A stretch of 6,237 bases of DNA from Bacteroidales bacterium (GTDB lineage Bacteria; Bacteroidota; Bacteroidia; Bacteroidales; VadinHA17): the NCBI GenBank assembly GCA_016715075.1, contig JADKBK010000034.1:1-6237 (forward strand). Reading direction: 5' to 3'. The translations under genes and the position numbers were made by a program. A model generated the notes under the pieces. The model had not been told where the DNA came from. It made no database searches and was given only the letters and a program-made list of their open reading frames with translations. Of the stretch, positions 1 through 6,237 are shown one piece after another. How positions within the stretch are numbered: position 1 is the stretch's first letter; each line of letters starts with the position of its first letter.

Positions 1-366
1 GGTTACTGAAGATACTTCACCCGGATCTGCTGGAAAAACGATTGTAAATGCACAGGGCTGCGTTGCGTGCCACTCCACTGACGGATCGAAAATCCTGGGA
101 CCAACTTCTTTCCAAAACCTCTTTGGAGAGACACAGCGTAATTAAAGAGGGAAAAGAAGTAACCTTAACAGCTGATGAAGTATATAAAAAGAGCGATATA
201 CGATCCCAATTTGGAAGTTGTAAAAGGATTTCCAAGGGATTTAATGCAGAGTTATAAAGAAACTCTCACCGAGGACGATGTTCAGAAAATTATTGAATAT
301 CTGAAGTCGCTTAATGAAAATAATCCGGGCAATATGCTTAAATATTACCTGGAATTAAGCAACTAA
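1..366 (+). CDS. coxB: Cytochrome c oxidase subunit II, C-terminal cytochrome c domain (partial, two frameshifts)
   Basis: This is the 3' end of a gene that enters from the left edge. It encodes a monoheme cytochrome c domain of the kind fused to the C-terminus of heme-copper oxidase subunit II, which receives electrons in the periplasm and hands them to CuA. The heme site CVACH is at 59-73, followed by STDGSK and a GPT motif. The later blocks are LTADEVY, IKRAIYDPN and VVKGFP, and the Met codon at 244-246 is the likely distal heme ligand. The frame moves near 133 and again in the TA-rich stretch near 184, so the domain is spread over all three frames. The CuA domain and membrane helices are outside the window. 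A free-standing cytochrome c is possible, but the ADEVY/IxxAIYDPN/VVKGFP series is typical of subunit II. The ctaB neighbour supports an oxidase operon. Confidence 0.8.
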
Positions 367-371
367 AAATA

Positions 372-1179
372 ATGATCCCGGTAAGTCTCACAGGATTTAC
401 CGGTTTTTTCTTTGACCCTCAAATTTCATCTAAAATCTTTCTAATCTCAGGAGGCATTTTACTGCTCTCCATTCCGGCATCTGTACTTAACCAGATACAG
501 GAATCCGAAATTGATTCCAAGATGAACAGAACCAGAACCGGCCTATTCCTGCCGGAAAATTAAAATATGGAAAGCAGTAATATATTTTTGATTTGCCTCA
601 TCTCCGGTACTGTTATTTTATTCACAGCAGGAAATCTGAAAGCTGCAATTATAGGCTTAGTAACTATTTTCTGGTATAATATTATCTATACCTACTCGAA
701 GAGAATAACAGCTTTTGCAGTTGTTCCCGGAGCAATAACCGGAGCCCTGCCTCCTCTTATCGGATGGGTGGCAGCGGGCGGAGGAGAGTGGGATAAGACA
801 ATAATATTTCTTGAATTTTTATTTTTCACCGGACAGATCCCTCACTTCTGGTTAATGATCTTAAAGTATGGGGAAGAGTATAAAAATGCAGGAATGCCAA
901 GCCTGACTTCGGTTTTTAATCCGGTACAAATCAACAGGCTAACCTTTATCTGGACCGTTTCATCAGTGGCTGCCGCATTATTATTGTGTTATTTTGGAAT
1001 AATCAACAACCGTAATGATAATAAGCATCTTACTTATTGCCTCGTCAATTATTGTCTGGAAGTTCTCTGACCTGATCAGAATCCGGGTAGATAAGAATAA
1101 CTACAACAAATACTCAATGCTTCTTTATTCTTTCTATTTGATTGTCATGATTCTACTTATTACAGACAGAACACTATAA
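372..1179 (+). CDS. ctaB: Protoheme IX farnesyltransferase (heme O synthase), three frameshifts
   Basis: This UbiA-family membrane prenyltransferase adds a farnesyl group to heme B to make heme O, the precursor of heme A for the cytochrome oxidase. The first polyprenyl-binding motif is NQIQESEIDSKM followed by RTRT and, after restoring one C near 538, RPIPAGKL; it has the form N-x3-E-x3-D. Further family blocks are YTYSKRITAF, GALPPLIGW and GQIPHFW followed by an EEYKNAGMP segment. The frame shifts near 538, 577 and 1013. After 1013 the reading continues from ATG 1015 to the stop at 1177-1179 and adds the last membrane helices. The restored length is about 269 codons, somewhat short for the family (around 290-300). 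The ATG at 372 starts inside what should be the first helix, and the frame is open upstream to 342, so the true start may overlap coxB. The upstream coxB supports a role in oxidase biogenesis. Confidence 0.87.
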
Positions 1180-1187
1180 CGATCTTC
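1180..1187. other. Convergent 8-base gap between ctaB and actF
   Basis: The ctaB stop (TAA, 1177-1179, + strand) and the actF stop (TAA, 1190-1188, - strand) face each other with only 8 bases between. I see no hairpin with a T run here or just inside either gene end, so no intrinsic terminator is called. Both operons must end within or beyond the opposing gene, or by another mechanism. Confidence 0.75.
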
Positions 1188-2362
1188 TTAAAAATGATGG
1201 TTCAGGCTCTCTTCAAGATATGGATGATTGGGGGGTATTATCTTTGTTTTGCTTAGTGATGTGGCCACTACAAGAGCAAACAGACCGGCATATCCAAGAA
1301 ACATTCCTGCCTCTATCAAGCCGAATTTAAAAAGTCCTGTTGTACCCGGAATTACCTGAACGAAAAGGTCGATATATTGACCAATAATCAGGAATAAAAT
1401 GACAATAATAATTAATGTCATGTTTCTGCTGGCTTTTACAGGAAGAAGTATCATGAATGGGATTGCCCAGTTAATTCCGATCTCTAGGAAAACAGAACTT
1501 TCCAGCCCTCCTGCCAGCGTACATTATAGTAAATAGTCTCTTCCGGAATATTTCCGTACCAGATAATCATAAACTGGGCAAACCAGAAATATCCCCAGAC
1601 TATCGATAACATAAATACATACCTAGCAAAATCATGCATGTGAAACTTGTTCAGAAAAGGGAAATAACCTCTTTTATGCAGGATAAAGACGATTAATGCC
1701 AGTATAGAAACTCCATGTAAAAATGCTGCAACCAGATTCTTAAGCGCAAAAATAGTGCTGTACCAATGTACATCTATAGACATTATCCAGTCAAATGCAG
1801 AAAGAGAGAAGGTTATGGCCATTATGAAAGCAAGAACCTTTGAATACAATTCACTTTTTGCAAATAGCGCCATGATTCCGCTATCATCTGACTTGTCGAA
1901 TGTATCTTCTTTATGAGATAATTTTCTTAAAATCAGTGTAAAAACAATCCATAAAATGAAACAGATCGCCATCCTGATAAAGAAGAAAGGGATATTCAGA
2001 AATGCTGATTTATGCGCAATCACAGGGTCGGTTGCAACAGCCTCGGGATCCGACCAGTGATAAATATCGTGCATTCCAAAAAGAGAAGTAGAAAAATACA
2101 GCTGCAAAGGGGATATACGACATCATTGCTTCAGGAACCCTTTTAAAGGCAGAGGACCACCCTGATTGAGTTATAACCTGAATAACGAAAAAGAATGCAG
2201 CGCCCATTGCAAGCGACAGAAAGTAATAATTAACAATTAGATAACTTGCCCAGGTGTGTGAGAATCCGAAATCAGGCCTGTAATGAATGAGCCAATACCT
2301 ATTACAATAAGAATCAGGGTAATAATTTTAAAATTTCTGGAAACAGTAACTTGCTCCTTCAT
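1188..2362 (-). CDS. actF: Alternative complex III subunit ActF, NrfD-like quinol:cytochrome c oxidoreductase membrane subunit (three frameshifts)
   Basis: This is the second polytopic NrfD-like membrane subunit of alternative complex III, about 390 residues after frame restoration, which is normal for ActF. The start ATG (2362-2360) begins MKEQVTVSRNFK, and the first helix follows. Family blocks in order are FGFSHTWASYLIVNYYF, LAMGAAFFFVIQ, a GW-x-VPEAMMSYIP segment, GMHDIYHWSDP, DPVIAHKSAFLN, FDWIMSIDVHWYSTIF, LHKRGYFPFL, FMIIWYGNIPEETIYYN and RWQEGWK. The C-terminus is NHPYLEESLNHHF. The frame moves near 2274, 2100 and 1488; the last is cured by adding one T to a short T run before LEIGINWAIPF. 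The gene begins 5 bases after the actE stop and is the last of the act series. Known family role: it packs with ActC in the membrane and helps anchor the peripheral subunits. The clear match to ActF rather than ActC rests on the IYHWSDPEA and NIPEETIYY blocks. Confidence 0.9.
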
Positions 2363-2367
2363 TATTC

Positions 2368-2967
2368 TTAATTATTTGGTGTTAACTGCCCTTTAGCAAC
2401 GTTCTGGAGGCTTCTGATGTATAAAACAACATTCCATCTGTCAACAGGGAGGATCTGCGGTCCATGGGCTCCCATTGAGCCAAATCCAAGGGTTATGGAG
2501 TGATATATCTCTCCGTCCTTTAGAATTATGGCATTTCCGGATGATAATGGCCGTGGTTTTAATGGATACAATTTGCTTGTATAAAGCAACCATCGCCGGC
2601 ACCACTGGCGCCATGACAGCCTAAGCAAAAAGTTGCATATGTCTTTTCTCCTGCGGCGAGGGCCTCTGCTGATGGTACAACAGGATTAATCAGGTCGTTT
2701 CTGCTTTAATCCTGGATTCCGGAGCCAGAGTATATTCAAAGGGGTATAATCTCTTGGAACACTTCCCTCCGCAGGGACTCTCATTGTTATTCCATCCTTA
2801 AAATTTGGATTCTTTGTAAAACTCTCATAAGCAGTAGAATAAAACATATCAGGGAAGTAATCCCATCCCGGATTATTCCTGTCCCTGTTACAGCTATTCA
2901 ATATGACCAAAAACAGTATCAGAAAAGCTGCTTTAATAATAACTCCAGGTTTAATTGTTTTCTTCAT
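2368..2967 (-). CDS. actE: Alternative complex III subunit ActE, monoheme cytochrome c lipoprotein (three frameshifts)
   Basis: This is a membrane-anchored monoheme cytochrome c of alternative complex III, acting on the periplasmic side. The N-terminus is a lipoprotein signal: MKKT, a hydrophobic stretch, then LVILNSC with the lipidated Cys at about residue 26. A WDYFPDM segment and a YESFTKNPNFKDG segment follow, as in other ActE proteins. The heme motif CLGCH is at 2627-2613 (about residue 114), directly preceded by ALAAGEKTYATF and followed by GASGAGDG. The C-terminal part has the ITLGFGSMGAHGPQI block, whose Met is the likely distal heme ligand, then DRWNVVLYIRSLQ. Frame changes near 2740 (run of C next to run of T), 2698 and 2589 place the lipoprotein signal, the heme site and the Met ligand in different frames. 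Restored length is about 199 codons, which fits the family. The start overlaps or touches the actD end, and actF begins 5 bases downstream. Confidence 0.88.
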
Positions 2968-3380
2968 GCCTTAACGTTTTCAAATTCTTTATTATAAACC
3001 TCCTATTATCCCTCCCCGGGAATAATTTTGATCTGGCTGAGAAGGCAGCCAGACTTGCGATTGTTACAGTAAATATTGTAAGTATGATTGTTACAACTAT
3101 AAACGAAGGAAAAGAGTTAAATGGTTTTCCTCCATACACAACGGGCCAGTCTATTACAGAGGTGTAATACAGAAATGCTAGCGGCAACTATTCCGAAAAG
3201 TCCGAAAAAGTAAGCTGCAGTAGGGAGTTTTGATTTTCTCTTCAAAAGATGAAATACTTCATGCACCGGATATGGTGTAAACACATCATATATTTCAATC
3301 TTCTGTTCCTGCAACAGTCTTATTGAGGAAAGAAAATTTTCCTCTTTATCAAATACTCCGATTTTAAAAGTGTTTATCAT
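2951..3380 (-). CDS. actD: Alternative complex III subunit ActD (DUF3341 family), frameshifted
   Basis: This is a small membrane subunit of alternative complex III; the family has a cytoplasmic N-terminal domain and two membrane helices. The N-terminal domain reads FKIGVFDKEENF, then IEIYDVFTPYPVHEVFHLL and KSKLPTAAYFFGLFGIV, which are classic DUF3341 blocks (DVxTPxPVH). After a frame change near 3183 the match resumes with LYYTSVIDWPVVYGGKPF, SFPSFIVVTIILTIF and the second helix, ending near SKLFPG. As it stands the gene ends at TAA 2953-2951, overlapping actE by 17 bases. Shifting the frame in the A-rich stretch near 2975 would instead end it at TGA 2966-2964 in an ATGA overlap with the actE start. 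At about 143 codons it is shorter than most ActD proteins (roughly 170-230), mainly at the C-terminus. The ATG at 3380 is chosen because the family match starts there, although the frame is also open upstream into actC. Confidence 0.85.
3377..3380 (-). other. Probable ATGA stop/start overlap between actC and actD
   Basis: The actD start ATG (3380-3378) overlaps a TGA (3379-3377) in the frame one step away from the observed actC reading. Such 4-base overlaps are common between translationally coupled genes of one complex. It becomes the actC stop only if an indel lies in the A-rich stretch near 3395; otherwise actC reads through into actD in frame. The choice is inference. Confidence 0.45.
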
Positions 3381-4744
3381 AGCCTTTCTAATCCTCTTTT
3401 TATTTCCAATGCTATTAACGCTCTTAAGTTCGCTGATTGCCATCATTGGTATATATCTGATGAACAGCAAAACACCGCAAAGAAAAATCCCTATGGTTCC
3501 TACATAAACACCGATATCGATTATTGTCGGTTTGTATTCAACCCAGTTTGAAGGCAGATAATCTTTTGTTAATGAAGTAATTACAATATTAAATCTTTCA
3601 AACCACATTCCCAGATTGATGAATAGTGAAATAATAAGCAATCCAACCCAGTTTCTCCTGATCTTCCTGAACCAGAATAACTGCGGAATCAAAGCATTGC
3701 AGATTATCATTCCCAGAACTGTGTGGTATAATCACCTGTGATCCTGTTATGAAAGAATGTAAACATTTCATATTCGTTACCTGAATACCATGCTACAAAA
3801 ATTTCAGTGGCATAGGCGGTACCCATAATCAGAGAGATGAAGACGAGAATTCTTGCAATAGCATCCATGTGATTATCAGTAATGTAGTTGGTAAATTTGT
3901 ACATTTTCCTGATAATAACCATTAGTGTCATAACCATGGCAAATCCCGAGAAAATAGCTCCAACAACAAAGTACGGAGGGAAGAGTGTTGTATGCCAGCC
4001 GGGTTCAATTCCACGGCAAAGTCTGTCGACACAATTGAGTGTACAGAAACAACAAGAACTGCTGCTATTCCTCCAAGAATAAAGCTAAGTGATTCAAAGC
4101 GTATCCACTGACGGCTCGAGCCGGTCCAGCCAAGACTGAAAAATCCGTATACTGCTTTCTTTATTTTTGAGGTTGTTTTGTCGCGTATCGTTGCGAAATC
4201 AGGTAAGGTTCCGAGGTACCAGAATGAAGCTGATATAAGAAGATATGCTGTAATTGCAATAAAATCCCAGAATAACGGGGAGTTGAAATTTACCCATAGC
4301 GGACCACGGGTATTCGGATAAGGGAATATGTAGAAAGCGAGCCAGACGCGTCCCATATGTAACGCAGGCAGGATGGCTGCTGCCATAACAGCAAGAACCG
4401 TCATTGCCTCAGCGGCCCGGTTAATTGATGTCCGCCATCTCTGTCGCAGGATAAGCAGGAATATCGAAAACGCCGTTCCGGCATGTCCAATCCCGATCCA
4501 CCATACAAAATTGATGATTTCCCAACCCCAGCCAACGGAATTGTTAACTCCCCAGGTGCCAATTCCCTAGTAACAGTTATATAAATTGCATAAAATCCAA
4601 ATATCGTAGCTAATGATGAAATCCCGAAAGCAATAAACCACCATAAGCCCGGGCGGCCTTCCATTGGGCAATTACATCCTCAGTAATCTGTCCCAGTGTC
4701 CTGTTTCCTTCAATCAGAGGTCCTCTTATCTTCCTGTTGTACAT
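3377..4744 (-). CDS. actC: Alternative complex III subunit ActC, NrfD-like quinol-oxidising membrane subunit (at least four frameshifts)
   Basis: This is the large NrfD/PsrC-like membrane subunit of alternative complex III, thought to carry the quinol site; about 456 codons after restoration. The start ATG (4744-4742) gives MYNRKIRGPLIEGNRTLGQI, the family's cytoplasmic N-terminal leader. Blocks in order are PGLWWFIAFGIS, GIGTWGVNNSVGWGWEIINF, WWIGIGHAGTAFSIFLLILR, RAAEAMTVLAVMAAAILPAL, HMGRVWLAFYIFPYPNTRGP, WVNFNSPLFWDF, STDFAVELNP joined to GWHTTLFPPYF, YATEIFVAWYSGNEYE, then MIICNALIPQLFW, NLGMWFERFNIVI and RYIPMMAISELK. Frame changes lie near 4660, 4567, 4001 and 3710; the one at 3710 is cured by one A. 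In the given sequence no stop follows SELKSVNS and the frame runs into actD. The end given here assumes a hidden indel near 3395 that would produce TGA in an ATGA overlap with actD. It begins 18 bases after the actB stop. Confidence 0.9.
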
Positions 4745-4762
4745 CGGTTAACTTCTGAATTG

Positions 4763-6237
4763 TTATGAATTAATTGTTTCATCATTCCACACTTTAGTCA
4801 GGTATCCAGTATTTGGCAATGTGTGTAACTCCTCAAGCAGATGGTAACACCTTGGATCCTTAAATAATTTTGAGACCTTACTGTCGGGATCGTTCAGATT
4901 ACCAAAAACGATTGCATTTGACGGACAAGACTGCATACAGGCTGTCTTTTTATCTCACTATCCTTCAATGTTCTGTTTTCAAGCTTTGCCTGAAGTTTTT
5001 CTCCTGTATTCTCTGAACACAGAAAGAACACTTCTCGACCACACCACGTTCCCTTACTGTAACGTCGGGTTCAGGACCATTTTGCCCAGATCTGATGCGT
5101 ATTGAAATCAAATTCCTTATTATTTGTATAGCGGTACCAGTTAAACCTTCTTACTTTATACGGACAGTTATTTATACAATATTTGGTACCTATGCAACGA
5201 TTATATGTAACCTGATTCAGCCCTTCACTGCTATGGTTTGTTGCTGAAACCGGACAAACATTTTCACACGGAGCATTATCACAATGCTGGCATGCCAGTG
5301 GCTGATAATAAACCTTTGGATCATCCTGATTATCTGAATAATACCTGTCTATTTTGATCCAGTGCATTATCCTTCTTCTTATAACCTCATCTTTTCCGAC
5401 AACCGGAACATTATTTTCCGCCTGGCAGGCAATAACACGAATTACAGCCCACACATGAATTCAGATCAATTGCCAGTCCCCAATGGAACCCGGCATGAGT
5501 CACTTCAGGATAAAGACTTTTATGAGTCTCTTCAAAATCCTTTTGTATTTCATTTCCCGAAGAAGGATTGTTTTTATATTCACTTAATCTGGCTTCTCTT
5601 ACAATCCTTCCTTCCATCGAATGATGAACCTGTGTAAGGGCAAGCTGACTTTCTACTAAGGTGTTTTCTATTCCATCAACACTGAAAATGTAATTGTTCC
5701 CTTCAGATGAACTTATGAATGGATATACATTTATTCCGATATTGTTACAAACTGGACCGGAATTTGTGTGTCCGTAACCGGAGCGAAACAGAGATTGTGC
5801 CTTCCGCCTGACCAGGCTGAATAAATGCTGGAAGAGTTAATCCATCCATCAATTTAATAATCAGGTGCCTGTAGTAATTCCCAGTTTTTCCGCATCCTTT
5901 ACTGATATAGCCGCAACGTTTTCCCAACACTGTCTTGAGACAGGATCAGGAAGCCCATGAGCCATGGATTGTTGGCATGCATTCCTGTTCCAAGAGCCAC
6001 GCTCTCAGTAATTACGACCTCAAATCCTGACGATTTGACGTTATCAGAAGCACTAATAGTCCTGGAAAGACCTTCCTTACTAATACTTACCGGGTTATTT
6101 ACTTCAGGTGTATAGTTAAATACCCCATTCCTGAGAGAACTGTTCCAGAAATTTCTATAGTCAGAAATATTTGATTTAGGAAAGAACTCTTTTTCCCAGT
6201 ATGACATCAGATAATCATGAAAGGAACTGAGCTTCCT
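4763..6237 (-). CDS. actB: Alternative complex III subunit ActB, molybdopterin-oxidoreductase-like and iron-sulfur fusion (partial, about eight frameshifts)
   Basis: This is the C-terminal half (about 490 codons of a family usually near 1000) of the peripheral iron-sulfur subunit. The visible N-terminal part (6237 to about 5600) is the end of the molybdopterin-oxidoreductase-like module, with NNPWLMG joined to LPDPVSRQCWENVAAISVKD and a FIQPGQAEGTIS stretch. The ferredoxin-like module follows, with Cys sets CVGCNSC then VIACQAENN (near 5436), CQHCDNAPCENVCPVSAT, CIGTKYCINNCPYKVRRF and EKCSFCVQRIQEK with ACMQSCPSNAIVFGNLND; together they could hold four clusters. The protein ends KVWNDETINS. 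Frame changes lie near 5953, 5864, 5783, 5436, 5092, 5066, 4997 and 4949; several are cured by one base in a short run, such as A runs at 4997 and 4949. One falls inside the first Cys set. Homologous ActB proteins lack a working molybdenum site; the relevant part is outside the window. Confidence 0.9.

Noticed and set aside
17..235. Minus-strand open frame over the left-edge cytochrome domain
   Set aside because: The + strand holds a CXXCH site and several subunit II blocks here; the antisense translation has no recognisable features.
2955..3167. Plus-strand open frame over the actD/actE region
   Set aside because: It is antisense to clear DUF3341 family sequence and resembles no family; a shadow frame.
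3888..4570. Two plus-strand open frames (3888-4082 and 4373-4570) over actC
   Set aside because: Both lie antisense to well-matched ActC membrane segments and have low-complexity, family-free translations.
5362..5637. Plus-strand open frame over actB
   Set aside because: It is antisense to the ferredoxin Cys motifs of ActB, which are unmistakable; no support for a gene on the + strand.
3377..6237. NrfCD or polysulfide/tetrathionate reductase type complex instead of ACIII
   Set aside because: The Fe-S plus NrfD pair alone would allow it, but the adjacent DUF3341 subunit, the lipoprotein cytochrome and a second NrfD-like subunit in this order are specific to alternative complex III.
1..6237. 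Programmed frameshifting or genuine pseudogenes as the cause of the broken frames
   Set aside because: The events are too many, spread over both strands, lack a shared slippery-site structure, and sit in fully conserved coding sequence.
1..6237. Mobile elements, CRISPR arrays, tandem repeats, tRNA or rRNA genes
   Set aside because: Coding sequence of recognised genes fills the window almost end to end; no repeat arrays, inverted terminal repeats or RNA-like cloverleaf sequence was seen.

Overview
The window is a densely packed respiratory region, most likely from a Bacteroidota bacterium (moderately AT-rich, little Shine-Dalgarno signal, protein motifs of the Bacteroidota type; this placement is inference). 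No complete gene lies in one frame. All seven genes are interrupted by small indels, at least 24 in 6.2 kb, yet the protein family match resumes immediately after each one. The pattern looks like an unpolished read or assembly rather than gene decay, so every gene is described here as a frame-restored reconstruction.

Layout: on the + strand, positions 1-366 carry the C-terminal cytochrome c domain of a probable cytochrome c oxidase subunit II (coxB, cut by the left edge). It is followed at once by a heme A pathway farnesyltransferase (ctaB, about 372-1179). On the - strand, reading from right to left, lie five genes of alternative complex III (ACIII, quinol:cytochrome c oxidoreductase): actB (cut by the right edge, to 4763), actC (4744-about 3377), actD (3380-about 2951), actE (2967-2368) and actF (2362-1188). 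The pentaheme subunit actA would be expected beyond the right edge. The two gene groups converge, with stop codons only 8 bases apart, and no stretch over 20 bases is free of genes.

Together the genes describe an aerobic electron route. ACIII oxidises membrane quinol through the NrfD-like subunits ActC and ActF and passes electrons through the iron-sulfur subunit ActB and the c-type heme subunits (ActE, and ActA outside the window). They then reach a heme-copper oxidase whose subunit II carries its own cytochrome c domain, and CtaB makes the heme O precursor of that oxidase's heme. This is a known system. I found no mobile element, RNA gene, CRISPR array or undescribed system. The points of interest are the gene order, the unusual junctions and the sequence quality.
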